A program made the position numbers and the translations under genes. The notes below the pieces were generated by a model, which was not told the origin of the DNA, made no database searches, and was given only the letters and a program-made list of their open reading frames with translations. Below are positions 44,877 through 54,573 of a stretch of DNA of 64,000 bases, piece by piece (position 1 is the stretch's first letter; each line of letters begins with the position of its first letter). The stretch lies in the NCBI RefSeq assembly GCF_025961835.1, contig NZ_JAOQOK010000001.1, positions 2,294,001 to 2,358,000 of the forward strand, in the 5' to 3' direction. This DNA comes from Sphingobium sp. B2D3C (GTDB taxonomy: Bacteria > Pseudomonadota > Alphaproteobacteria > Sphingomonadales > Sphingomonadaceae).

Positions 44877-46898
44877 TCACGACATCCGCCGGCTGTGACG
44901 GAAGCGGGAATAGCGATTGAGCAGATCGTTGATCAGTTGCTCGTCGGTATAGCCGGTCACGTCATGAGGCTGCCCGCCGTCGGAAGAGTGCGCCACGGCG
45001 CGATAATGTAGGCGCTCTCGCTCCTGGATCTTTCGCGGCTCGGCCCAGACAAAACTCGCCACGCGAAACCCGCGCGCACGGACGGTGTAATCGAAGTCGC
45101 CGCGATCGCCATGCGGGATGGTGAGTCCCACATGGTCGGCATCCTGCATGAGGCGCGCGGAAATGCCGCTGTCTCGCATCTGCGCCGCCACGGCCGCGAG
45201 GGCCGGCTGGGCAATGTCGGCTAGAAAAGTAAGGACTTCGTCTCGATCGTGAAACCGGGTGATGGTTGCGAGGCGCTGCTGCCATGTGAGGGCGGTTTCT
45301 GCGCCCGTGGCATCACCCGCAGTAGACAGGTCCATCGCTTCCTGGCTCTCGGTTTGAAGGGCTCGCAACAGGCCATAGCAAATGAACACCATGACCACAG
45401 CGAAGGGCAACGCGCTGGCGATCGCCGCGGTTTGAAGCGCCTGAAGCCCGCCGGCGACCAGCAGCACCGCCGCGACACCGCCGGCGCAGACCGCCCAGAA
45501 GACGCGCTGCCAGACCGGAGGGTCTTTCGCGGCCCCGGACGTGATCATATCCATCACCAACGCGCCGGAATCCGCCGACGTTACGAAGAACGTGATGATG
45601 AGAAGCGTCGCGATGCCTGAAACAATAGTGGAAAGCGGGAGCTGCTCAAGCGTCTCGAACAAGGCGACCGGGAGGTTGTTAGCGACCGTATCGGCGATGT
45701 GGGCTGCGCCGCTCAGATCAAGCGCGATCGCCGTGTTGCCGAATACGGTCATCCAGAGGAAGGTGAACAATGCCGGGACGAGCAGAACGCCGCCAACAAA
45801 CTGACGGATTGTGCGCCCGCGCGAGATGCGCGCGATGAACATGCCGACAAATGGCGACCATGCGATCCACCAGCCCCAGTAGAACAGCGTCCAGCTACCC
45901 AACCACGGATTAGGCTCGTAGGCGTACAGGCGGAAGGTGCGCTGCACGACGTCGCTGAGATACGTCCCCACATTCTGGACGAAGGCCTGAAGCAGAAACA
46001 CCGTCGACCCTGTCACGAGCACGAAGACCAGCAAAAGGGCGGCCAGAATGATGTTCAGTTCCGACAGGCGCTTCACGCCTCGATCCAGCCCCATGACAAC
46101 CGACAGCGTCGCCAACCCCGTGATGGCGGCAATCAGGACCAGCTGGATGACCGTATTGCTCGGCAGACCGAACAGATAGCTAAAGCCGGCATTCACCTGC
46201 AACACGCCCAGACCAAGCGAAGTCGCCACCCCGAACATGGTGCCCAGCACGGCGAAGATGTCGACAGCGTGGCCGATGGGACCATAGATCCGCTCCCCGA
46301 TCAACGGGTAGAGCGCCGAACGGATGGTGAGCGGCAGACCGCGGCGAAAGGCGAAATAGGCGAGCGCCAGGCCGACGACGATATAGATTGCCCAGGCGTG
46401 GAGCCCCCAGTGAAAAAAGGTAAGGACCATCGCCTGCCGGGCGGATTCGATCGTGCGGCCTTCGCCGACCGGCGGTAAGGCGTAATGCTGGATGGGCTCG
46501 GCGACACCGAAGAAGATCAGCCCGATCCCCATCCCGGCGCTGAACAGCATCGCGAACCACGATGGATAGCTGTAGTCCGGCTCGCTGTCGTCGGAGCCAA
46601 GTTTGACGTCGCCATAGCGGCTGAACATCAAAAAGAGGGCAAACACGAGAAAGCCGGCCACCGATGCAATGTAGAACCAGCCGAAGTCCGCCACGATGAG
46701 CGCCTGCGCAGCGGCGAATAGCCGACCGGCAACATCAGGAACGATTGCTCCAAACAACACAAAGGCGAGAATGAGGCCGGCCGAGACGAAGAACACGGTG
46801 GGATTGATCTCAATCCGGCGCTTTATGGTGCCTTCCGGCGTCTCATTAAACGATGGCTCGCTCACCTCTTCCCCCCATGCAGCGAGAACTCTCTTCAC
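44877..46898 (-). CDS. BCCT family transporter (betaine/choline/carnitine)
   Basis: 673 residues. Twelve membrane segments with BCCT signatures: SAGMGIGLIFFGVAEPIQHY and the Trp-rich helix WTLFYWGWWIAWSPFVGMFIARIS-type block (about residues 330-353), plus VTSADSGALVMDM. A hydrophilic C-terminal domain of about 140 residues (after LRALQTESQEA) matches the regulatory tail of BetT-type choline transporters. It imports choline or betaine, usually for osmoprotection. No bet genes are adjacent. Start at ATG 46898. Confidence 0.92.
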   Translation of the reverse strand: MKRVLAAWGEEVSEPSFNETPEGTIKRRIEINPTVFFVSAGLILAFVLFGAIVPDVAGRLFAAAQALIVADFGWFYIASVAGFLVFALFLMFSRYGDVKLGSDDSEPDYSYPSWFAMLFSAGMGIGLIFFGVAEPIQHYALPPVGEGRTIESARQAMVLTFFHWGLHAWAIYIVVGLALAYFAFRRGLPLTIRSALYPLIGERIYGPIGHAVDIFAVLGTMFGVATSLGLGVLQVNAGFSYLFGLPSNTVIQLVLIAAITGLATLSVVMGLDRGVKRLSELNIILAALLLVFVLVTGSTVFLLQAFVQNVGTYLSDVVQRTFRLYAYEPNPWLGSWTLFYWGWWIAWSPFVGMFIARISRGRTIRQFVGGVLLVPALFTFLWMTVFGNTAIALDLSGAAHIADTVANNLPVALFETLEQLPLSTIVSGIATLLIITFFVTSADSGALVMDMITSGAAKDPPVWQRVFWAVCAGGVAAVLLVAGGLQALQTAAIASALPFAVVMVFICYGLLRALQTESQEAMDLSTAGDATGAETALTWQQRLATITRFHDRDEVLTFLADIAQPALAAVAAQMRDSGISARLMQDADHVGLTIPHGDRGDFDYTVRARGFRVASFVWAEPRKIQERERLHYRAVAHSSDGGQPHDVTGYTDEQLINDLLNRYSRFRHSRRMS

Positions 46899-47127
46899 GA
46901 AAGGGAACGAGGCGAAGCGCGGTCGGTTGCATATGGCTCACAAGGGGCCGTGACCACGTCACCGGCGTAACCTTATAGCGCGGCATCTCTGCACCTGTCC
47001 GCTGGCGGAAGACTGACCCACGGAGATGCCGCCCCAATGTGGGTGGTCGTCCAATCGAAGCACCTGCGCGCCTGCGAGCAGGGTTCAAAACAATCCCGAG
47101 ACAAAGCGTAAAAATGGCGGAAAAGGC

Positions 47128-47201
47128 TGGAGCGGGTAGCGGGGATCGAACCCGCATCACAAGCTTGGAAGGCTAGTGCTCTACCATTGAGCTATACCCG
47201 C
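47128..47201 (-). tRNA. tRNA-Gly (anticodon TCC)
   Basis: On the minus strand the 74-base sequence folds as a tRNA: acceptor GCGGGTA with TACCCGC, D-arm GCTC...GAGC, anticodon stem CTAGC/GCTTG around loop CTTCCAA (anticodon TCC), T-arm GCGGG-TTCGATC-CCCGC, discriminator T and encoded CCA. It reads GGA and related glycine codons. No integrase or duplicated tRNA end was seen nearby. Confidence 0.96.
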
Positions 47202-47380
47202 TCATCGACCGTTCGCCGATCCTCACCGGCACTCAGCCGGGACGACCGCTCAGTGGCGATGCGCTGGAGCCATTGCCACGACAGGCACGGCAGCGTCAAC
47301 AGCTTCGCATCGCGATCCTTTGGCGGCAGAGCATTGATCGACCCTCGACTTTGCGCGCCACAGATTGCAAAGGATCGGCA

Positions 47381-48373
47381 ATGAACAGCTTGCCCGATCC
47401 TGCCAGCCCTCTCTCGCCGGAGGACGCCGCGCGCGCCTTCGCCGCCATTCTGGATGGCACGGTGGAGGACGAAGCAATCGCCGCCTTTCTGGTCACACTG
47501 GCCGAGCGCGGCGAGACGGCCACCGAGATTGCCGCCGCCGCCCGGGAGATGCGGGCGCGCCTCATTCCCGTGCAGGCGCCGGCGGGGGCCATCGACGTGT
47601 GCGGCACCGGTGGCGATGGCCATCACACGCTCAACATCTCGACCGCCGTCAGCCTTGTCGTCGCCGCCTGTGGTGCGCCGGTGGCCAAGCATGGCAATCG
47701 CGCTGCGTCTTCCAAGGCCGGCGCCGCCGACACGCTCGAGGCGCTGGGTCTCGACCTCGACCGCGCGGCAGAAACCGCCGAGCGCACGCTGGCAGACCTC
47801 GGCATCTGCTTCCTCTTTGCGCAAAAGCATCATCCCTCGCTCGCGCGGATCGCGCCGATCCGCAAGGCGCTGGGCCGGCGGACCATCTTCAACCTGATGG
47901 GCCCGCTCGCCAATCCGGCCGGCGTCACCCGCCAGCTCATCGGCATCGCGCGCCCGGCCTATGTGCCGATCTATGCGCAGGCGCTGGCCGAGTTGGGCAC
48001 CGAACGGGCGATGGTGATTTCCGGCGATGAGGGGCTGGACGAACTCTCGCTCGCCGGCGGCAATGACGTGGCCGATGTGACAAGCGACGGCATCGTTGCG
48101 ATGCGACGGATCAGCGCCGCCGATGCCGGGCTGCCGACACACCCTATCGACGCGATCAAGGGCGGCGACCCGGCCTATAATGCCGCGAAACTGCGGGCGC
48201 TGCTGCTGGGCGAGGCCGGCCCGTATCGCGATGCCGTGCTCTTCAATGCCGCTGCGGCGTTGATCGTCGCCGGCAAGGCCGAAACGCTGGCCGAAGGCGT
48301 CGAGGAAGCCACCGAAGCCCTCGACCGCGGCCTTGCCAACACCCTGCTCGACTGCTGGATCGCCTACGCATGA
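47381..48373 (+). CDS. trpD: Anthranilate phosphoribosyltransferase
   Basis: 330 residues. Second step of tryptophan synthesis: anthranilate plus PRPP. PRPP loop [17 protein letters not shown], anthranilate-site [21 protein letters not shown] and QKHHPSLA, then [15 protein letters not shown], all standard. Start at 47381 has AGGA seven bases upstream; an earlier frame start overlaps the tRNA-proximal region and is rejected. First gene of trpD-trpC-moaC, each overlapping the next. Confidence 0.96.
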   Translation: MNSLPDPASPLSPEDAARAFAAILDGTVEDEAIAAFLVTLAERGETATEIAAAAREMRARLIPVQAPAGAIDVCGTGGDGHHTLNISTAVSLVVAACGAPVAKHGNRAASSKAGAADTLEALGLDLDRAAETAERTLADLGICFLFAQKHHPSLARIAPIRKALGRRTIFNLMGPLANPAGVTRQLIGIARPAYVPIYAQALAELGTERAMVISGDEGLDELSLAGGNDVADVTSDGIVAMRRISAADAGLPTHPIDAIKGGDPAYNAAKLRALLLGEAGPYRDAVLFNAAAALIVAGKAETLAEGVEEATEALDRGLANTLLDCWIAYA

Positions 48374-49154
48374 ACAAGCTCGATGAAATCTGCGCCACCA
48401 AGCGGGACGAGGTCGCCGCCCGCAAGCAGGCGACGTCACTCGCTGACCTGCAGGCCATGGCCGCTTCCCAGACCCCGCCGCGCGGCTTCCGTCGCGCGCT
48501 CGACGCCAGGGTGGCCGCGGGCGGCTATGGCCTCATCGCCGAGGTCAAGAAGGCCTCGCCCTCCAAGGGGCTGATCCGCGCCGACTTCGATCCGCCGGCC
48601 CATGCCCGCGCCTATCAGGCGGGCGGCGCGGCCTGCCTTTCGGTGCTGACCGACGCGCCCTATTTTCAGGGCCATGAGGATTATCTCATCGCGGCCCGTG
48701 CCGCCGTCTCGCTGCCGGTGATCCGCAAGGACTTCATGGTCGATCCCTGGCAGGTGCTGGAGAGCCGGGCGATCGGCGCCGATGCCGTGCTGATCATCGT
48801 CTCGGCCCTCTCCGATGCGCAGATGCAGGAGATCGAGGATGCCGCGCTCGGCCTCGGCATGGATGCGCTGGTGGAGGTGCATGATGCCGCCGAGCTGGAG
48901 CGGGCGCTGACCCTGCGCTCGCGTCTCATCGGCGTGAACAACCGCAACCTCAAGGATTTCTCGGTCGATTTCGCGCGCACCTATGAGCTGGTCGGCAGCG
49001 CGCCGGAGGGCTGCACCTTCGTCGCCGAGTCCGGTCTTGGCTCGAAGGCGGACCTCGATGCGATGGCGGAGCATGGCGTGCGCTGCTTCCTGGTCGGCGA
49101 ATCGCTCATGCGGCAGGATGATGTCGAGGCGGCGACCCGCGCGCTGATCGGCGC

Positions 49155-49158
<4 letters not shown>
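48370..49158 (+). CDS. trpC: Indole-3-glycerol-phosphate synthase
   Basis: 262 residues, a TIM barrel closing the indole ring in tryptophan synthesis. [12 protein letters not shown] (catalytic Lys), [43 protein letters not shown] and [12 protein letters not shown] are the textbook motifs. Starts within the trpD stop and ends overlapping moaC (ATGA). No fused TrpF. Confidence 0.97.
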
Positions 49159-49622
<464 letters not shown>

Positions 49623-49640
49623 GATCATGGCGGTGCAGCC

Positions 49641-50846
49641 ATGATCTCCGTTGACGACGCACAGCAGCGGCTGCTCGCCCTCGCCACCCCGCTGGCGCCC
49701 GAGGCGGTTTCATTGGCTGAGGCGAACGGCCGATGGCTGGCCGCACCGCTGACCGCAGTCCGCGACCAGCCCTGGACGGCCCTCTCCGCCATGGATGGCT
49801 ACGCGATCCGTCATGCCGATCTTCCCGGTCCCTGGCGCCTGGTGGGCGAAAGCGCGGCGGGGAGCGTTCCTCCGGCTCAGGCCATCGGCGCGGGCGAAGC
49901 AATGCGGATCTTCACCGGCGCACCGCTGCCCCCCGGCGCGGATACCGTGGTGGTGCAGGAAGATATCGCTGCCGATGGCCTGTCCATTCGCCTGACCGGC
50001 GACGGACCGGGCGGTGCGGGGCGGCATGTCCGCCCGCGTGCCAGCGATTTTGCGCAGGGCGATACGTTGCTGCCGGCCAGCCTGCGGATCGGCCCGGCGC
50101 AAATCGGCCTGGCGGCGCTCGCGGGCCACGAAACGCTGACGGTGCATCGCCAGCCGAGGGTCGCGATCCTCTCCACCGGCGACGAGCTCGTCCCGCCCGG
50201 CGCGCCCTGCCCGCCCGGCAAGCTCCCGGCCTCCAACGGCGCGATGTTGCGCGCCATGATTGGCGGCGCGGGCGGCGTGGTGACCATCGAGCGGATCGTG
50301 CGGGACGATCTGGATGCACTTACCGCCGCGCTGCGCGATGCGGCTACCGCCGATGTCATCGTCACCTCCGGCGGAGCGTCCGTGGGCGATCACGATCTGG
50401 TGCGCCCGGCGCTGGAGGCGGCAGGCGGCAGCATCGATTTCTGGCGGATCGCCATGCAGCCCGGCAAGCCGCTGATCGTGGCGCGCATCGGGCAGCAGAT
50501 CATGCTCGGCCTGCCCGGCAACCCGGTCTCGGCGATGGTCACCGGCGCGCTGTTCCTGCTGCCGCTCATTCGGCGTCTTGCCGGCGGAACCGATGTGCTG
50601 CCCAAGAGCCGCACGGTGCGGCTCGGCGCAGACCTTCCCCCAGTCGGCAAGCGCAGGCTGTTCATGCGCGCGGTGGTCGACGGTGCGGGGATCGCCACGC
50701 CGCTGGCTTTCCAGGATAGCGGCGCGATGCACGCCGCTGCGCAGGCCAATGCCCTGATCGTCCGGCCCGAAGGCGCGCCGGCCGCGCGCGCTGGGGAAGA
50801 AACAGCCGTGCTCGACTGGGCCGCGCTCGGCCTCGGCGCGGACTAA
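49641..50846 (+). CDS. moeA: Molybdopterin molybdotransferase
   Basis: 401 residues. Inserts molybdenum into adenylated molybdopterin. Domain order: N-terminal RDQPWTALSAMDGYAIR, IFTGAPLPPGADTVVVQEDI, the MoCF-binding core ILSTGDELVPPG ... VTSGGASVGDHDLV, the GLPGNPVSAMVTGALFLLPLI loop, and a C-terminal beta-barrel domain. Follows moaC by 18 bp, so probably cotranscribed. In relatives as I recall them lexA often follows; here an exported oxidase gene does. Confidence 0.96.
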   Translation: MISVDDAQQRLLALATPLAPEAVSLAEANGRWLAAPLTAVRDQPWTALSAMDGYAIRHADLPGPWRLVGESAAGSVPPAQAIGAGEAMRIFTGAPLPPGADTVVVQEDIAADGLSIRLTGDGPGGAGRHVRPRASDFAQGDTLLPASLRIGPAQIGLAALAGHETLTVHRQPRVAILSTGDELVPPGAPCPPGKLPASNGAMLRAMIGGAGGVVTIERIVRDDLDALTAALRDAATADVIVTSGGASVGDHDLVRPALEAAGGSIDFWRIAMQPGKPLIVARIGQQIMLGLPGNPVSAMVTGALFLLPLIRRLAGGTDVLPKSRTVRLGADLPPVGKRRLFMRAVVDGAGIATPLAFQDSGAMHAAAQANALIVRPEGAPAARAGEETAVLDWAALGLGAD

Positions 50847-50929
50847 GCCTTTCCAGCACTCAATACGTATTCTGGGCAATTGCTGCCCTCCCCTCGCGCC
50901 CTACAGTCTGCGTCTCAAATGGGGGTCGC

Positions 50930-52195
50930 ATGGCAGAAATTCGGCAAGAGGGGCAGCTAGGCGTCGACCGCCGGGCCATGCTCACAGGAACGATCGGCGC
51001 CGCAGCCATGCTGGGGCTGCAGGCCTGCGCGCCAGCCTCCGGTTCCCGTCCGGCGACCCTGCGGGCGCCGAGCCGCCGGACGGCACTCGTTCCCATCCGC
51101 ATCAGCCGTGACCAATTGATCGACGTGAAATGCTGCATCCGCCCGCTGCGCGCCGCCGGGCCGAATCTGGACGTGGAGACGGTCGGCGATGCCCTCGTCA
51201 TCCATAATTATGGCCATGGCGGCAGCGGCTGGTCGCTCTCCTGGGGATCGGCCGACATCGCGGTCGGCAAGGCGCTCTCTGTCCTGCCGCGTGAGATTGC
51301 AGTGGTGGGATGCGGGATTATCGGACTGACCACGGCCGTAATGGCGCAGCGCGCCGGCCTCAAGGTCACGCTCTATGCGCGCGAATCCATCCAGCAAACC
51401 CGCTCGTTCCGCGCCAGCGGATCGTTCACCCCGGATAGCCGCATCGCCTTGGCCGAGCCCGCCGGCCCCGCCTTTGGCAAGCTGTGGGAACGCATGGCCC
51501 GCTTCTCGTGGAAGGCCTTTCGCACCTATCTCGGTCTGCCGGGTCAGCCGGTGGAGTTCGGCGATTCCTACCAGCTTTCGGATACGCCGATCACCCGGCG
51601 GGAGTGGCCAGCCGACCCTGCAATCACGCAGAGCTTCGCGACGAGTGGGCGGCCACAGCAGAATTCCGAGTTCGGCCATTATAGCGAACGCATTCGGGAC
51701 ATCGTGCCGCAGGCGCAGCCGCTGAGCGCCGAGGAGAACCCCTTCCCGCAACCCCATGTGCGGCGCAGTTCGCAGATGATCTTCAACTTCGCCAGCTATG
51801 CCCATGTCATGCTCGGCGAGTTTTTCGAGCGCGGCGGGCAGTTCGTGATGCGCGACTTCGCTCGCCCGGCGGACTATGCGGCACTGCCCCAGAAGGTCGT
51901 GATCAACTGCACGGGCTATGCCGCCCGCGACCTGTGGCAGGACAAGACCATCATCCCGGTGCGCGGCCAGACCGGCTGGCTCGTGCCGCAGCCCGACGCC
52001 TTCTACAGCGTGCGCTATCGCAATGTTTCGCTCACCTCCAAGCGCGACGGGATCGTGGTGATGAACAATAATCCAGATGTCGGCGAGATGCTGGGCGTGG
52101 GCGACAGCATGGAGCTGCCCAATGTCGCCGATATCGAGAAAGGTCTGGAGATCATGGCGCCCGTCTTCGCGCCCGGCTTCCAGGCACAGGGCTGA
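50930..52195 (+). CDS. Exported, apparently circularly permuted D-amino-acid-oxidase-like flavoprotein
   Basis: 421 residues. A twin-arginine-like signal with possible lipobox (DRRAMLTGTIGAAAMLGLQAC) leads. Residues about 65-118 then read DVKCCIRPLRAAGPNLD ... ALVIHNYGHGGSGWSLSWGSA, which in D-amino-acid oxidases is the extreme C-terminus (compare RPVRP ... HNYGHGGYG in mammalian DAAO). Only afterwards comes the FAD-binding fold normally at the N-terminus (IAVVGCGIIGLTTAVMAQRAG, about 124), then VINCTGYAARDL, and it ends at the point just before the RPxRP block. This is a circular permutation by motif order. Substrate Arg and chemistry are unconfirmed. A cytochrome c follows three bases later. 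Confidence 0.85.
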   Translation: MAEIRQEGQLGVDRRAMLTGTIGAAAMLGLQACAPASGSRPATLRAPSRRTALVPIRISRDQLIDVKCCIRPLRAAGPNLDVETVGDALVIHNYGHGGSGWSLSWGSADIAVGKALSVLPREIAVVGCGIIGLTTAVMAQRAGLKVTLYARESIQQTRSFRASGSFTPDSRIALAEPAGPAFGKLWERMARFSWKAFRTYLGLPGQPVEFGDSYQLSDTPITRREWPADPAITQSFATSGRPQQNSEFGHYSERIRDIVPQAQPLSAEENPFPQPHVRRSSQMIFNFASYAHVMLGEFFERGGQFVMRDFARPADYAALPQKVVINCTGYAARDLWQDKTIIPVRGQTGWLVPQPDAFYSVRYRNVSLTSKRDGIVVMNNNPDVGEMLGVGDSMELPNVADIEKGLEIMAPVFAPGFQAQG

Positions 52196-52198
52196 CCG

Positions 52199-52654
52199 AT
52201 GCTGCTGCGCACCGCCCCGCTCCTGGCCGCTGCCCTGACCGCCCTCGCCGCGATAGCTGCCACGCCACCTACAGCCAGCACGCGAGACGGCGTCTATACG
52301 GCCGCACAGGCCGAGGCTGGCGCCCGCCTCTACGCCACGCGTTGCGCCATGTGCCACGGCCGGGCGCTGGAAGGCACGTTCGAGATTCCCGGCCTTGGCG
52401 ATCGGTTCATGGCCCATTGGAGCAATGCCCCGCTCTCCAATCTGCATGATTATGTCGGCCGGGCCATGCCGCAATTCGCGCCCGGCTCGCTGACGCCGGA
52501 CGACACGACGAACATCATCGCCTTTCTGCTGCAGGCCAATGGCCTGCCGGCCGGAAGCGCTGCGTTGCCCAGCGAGGCCGGCGCTCTCGCGCGGATCACC
52601 GTGCAGCCCGCAGATCTCAAGCTCACCGCCAGGGCTGTGCCCAGAACACAATAG
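52199..52654 (+). CDS. Exported cytochrome c
   Basis: 151 residues. Signal peptide LLAAALTALAAIAATPPTAS, one haem site CAMCH (about residue 52), and a later Met in RAMPQFAPGSLT as probable axial ligand: class I cytochrome c. Three bases after the permuted oxidase and ended by a strong terminator, so the two form an isolated operon. It is the likely electron acceptor of the flavoprotein, making that enzyme a dehydrogenase rather than an H2O2-forming oxidase. That pairing is an inference from gene order. Confidence 0.9.
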   Translation: MLLRTAPLLAAALTALAAIAATPPTASTRDGVYTAAQAEAGARLYATRCAMCHGRALEGTFEIPGLGDRFMAHWSNAPLSNLHDYVGRAMPQFAPGSLTPDDTTNIIAFLLQANGLPAGSAALPSEAGALARITVQPADLKLTARAVPRTQ

Positions 52655-52668
52655 GCACAGCCCTTTTT
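52632..52668 (+). terminator. Rho-independent terminator overlapping the cytochrome c stop
   Basis: GGGCTGTGCC (52632-52641) pairs perfectly with GGCACAGCCC (52654-52663), followed by TTTTT. The left arm lies in the last codons of the cytochrome c gene. It cleanly ends the oxidase-cytochrome operon. Confidence 0.93.
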
Positions 52669-52877
52669 CCTTATGACGCACTGCAGCAAATTTGCCACAG
52701 ATTCCGGGAAAATGCCTTGCGCGCGCGCGAGGCTTTGAGTTTGTCCTTTTTGCAATGCACCATTCATCAAATGAACCGTGCGCGCGTGAACCAAGGTCGA
52801 TCGCCGTTGGAGTCGGATTGTCCCGGCTTCAGGACGCTGTCTCGCCGCCGCCCGCGTCACCGGCAGATCGGCTGACC

Positions 52878-54572
52878 ATGACGCGGCAGGATCTTCATCG
52901 CAGGGACACCGCTCCCATCGAGAAGATCGATGCCGCCGGCGTTCTGGAGACGCAGCCGCCTCGGCTCGCCCACCTCGTCAAGCTCGGGCTTCTCGGGCTG
53001 GCCTTTGGGGGGATTTTCGTCGGCCTGCACATGGTGTCGGACAACGAAGATCGGCTGCTGCTGGAAACGCTCACCATCCTCGATCTTCTGGCGCTGAGCT
53101 TCCTGCTGCTGCTCGGCATTCGCCGCTGGCGGGAAGCGGCGGCCTACACGATCCGCGCCCAGCATCTGGTCAGTGAACTGGAGACGGCACGGCAGAGTGC
53201 GATCAGCGCGAACCTCGCCAAAAGCCGCTACCTTGCCAGCGTCAGTCACGAGATCCGCTCGCCGCTCAATGCCATCTATGGCTATGCGCAGCTGTTCGAG
53301 CGGGGCGATGGCGTCAACGCGCAGGAGGCAGCGCGGGTCATCCTGCGCTGCTCGGAGCATCTGACCAATCTGGTCGAGGGGCTGCTGGATATCTCGCAGC
53401 TCGAATTCGGGATGCTGCGCGTGCGCACTGAAGAGGTGCGCCTCAACAGCTTTCTCGACCATATCGTCTCGATGATGCGCCCCGCCGCTCACGCCAAGGG
53501 CCTCACGTTCACGCTGGAAAAGACTGGCCGCCCCCCCGAGATCGCCCGCTTCGACCAGAACCGGCTGCGCCAGGTGCTGATCAACCTGCTCTCCAACGCG
53601 ATCAAGTTCACCCAGCAAGGCAGCGTGACGCTCAAAGTGGGTTATGCCGGGCAGATCGCCACCTTTGAGGTGAAGGACACCGGCCCCGGCATCGCGCCGG
53701 AAGACCGGCAGCGCATCTTCGAGCCATTCGAGCGCGGCGAGGGGCGGGAGTCCGGCGCCGGCCTCGGCCTCGCCATCTCGCGCACACTGGTCGAGATTCT
53801 CGGCGGCCAGCTCGATCTGGTCAGCACGCCGGAAGGCGGCAGTTGCTTCCGCATCGTGATGATGCTGAGCGAGGTCGCCGGCAAGGCCCTCTCCTCGGCG
53901 CCCATGCGCAAGCTGACCGGCTATGAGGGCAAGCCCCGCCATGTCCTGCTGGTGGAGGACGATGCCGACCAGCGCCACTTCCTCGAGCAGTTGCTGCGCG
54001 GGCTCGGCTTTCAGGTTGAGGCGCGGGCCGATGGCGAACAGGCGCTGCTTGCCGCGCGCGAGACGCCGCCGGACCTCGCCATTCTGGACATCAGCCTGCC
54101 CGGTCTATCCGGCTGGGAGATCGGCTGTGAGTTGCGCGCGATGTTCGGCGACCGGCTGCAAATCCTCATGCTCTCGGCCAATAGCGAGGAACTGCACCGG
54201 CCGGAGCATGACAGCCCGCAGCACGACCGCTTTCTCGTCAAGCCGGTGGAATTTGAATCGCTCGTCGGCGCGATTGGCGATTTGCTGCAACTGACGTGGC
54301 GCTGGCAGGACGATGCGCCGGATGTCGGCAGCGCCGGGCCGGATACACCGTCCGGCCTGCAACCAGCGCCGGTTGCGCTCGACGACACCGCCCGCAAGCA
54401 CATCGCCCGGATGCAGGAATGCCTGCGGATCGGGCACATTCGCGGGATCGAAACCGAGATCAAGCAGCTGGAGCGCGCCTCACCCGCCGCCGAGCCGCTT
54501 GTTCGCCAGCTTTACCAGCACCTCGACCGATACGACCTGACCGCCATGGCGCGCCTCTTACAGGATTACTGA
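52878..54572 (+). CDS. Hybrid sensor histidine kinase/response regulator
   Basis: 564 residues from ATG 52878; the start is uncertain because no strong ribosome-binding site precedes it and the frame opens at 52692. Two transmembrane helices with almost no loop (about 35-52 and 62-82), so little periplasmic sensing. Kinase boxes: SVSHEIRSPLNAIYGYAQL (H-box), LLSNAIKF (N), VKDTGPGI and GAGLGLAIS (G). A receiver domain follows (LLVEDDADQRH, phosphoacceptor in AILDISLPG), then about 80 residues of helical tail. The next gene, one base after the stop, is its probable output partner. Confidence 0.92.
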   Translation: MTRQDLHRRDTAPIEKIDAAGVLETQPPRLAHLVKLGLLGLAFGGIFVGLHMVSDNEDRLLLETLTILDLLALSFLLLLGIRRWREAAAYTIRAQHLVSELETARQSAISANLAKSRYLASVSHEIRSPLNAIYGYAQLFERGDGVNAQEAARVILRCSEHLTNLVEGLLDISQLEFGMLRVRTEEVRLNSFLDHIVSMMRPAAHAKGLTFTLEKTGRPPEIARFDQNRLRQVLINLLSNAIKFTQQGSVTLKVGYAGQIATFEVKDTGPGIAPEDRQRIFEPFERGEGRESGAGLGLAISRTLVEILGGQLDLVSTPEGGSCFRIVMMLSEVAGKALSSAPMRKLTGYEGKPRHVLLVEDDADQRHFLEQLLRGLGFQVEARADGEQALLAARETPPDLAILDISLPGLSGWEIGCELRAMFGDRLQILMLSANSEELHRPEHDSPQHDRFLVKPVEFESLVGAIGDLLQLTWRWQDDAPDVGSAGPDTPSGLQPAPVALDDTARKHIARMQECLRIGHIRGIETEIKQLERASPAAEPLVRQLYQHLDRYDLTAMARLLQDY

Positions 54573-54573
54573 C

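Noticed and set aside
47128..47201. tRNA-Gly as an integration site for a mobile island
   Set aside because: No integrase, no duplicated tRNA 3' end and no phage genes were seen on either side.
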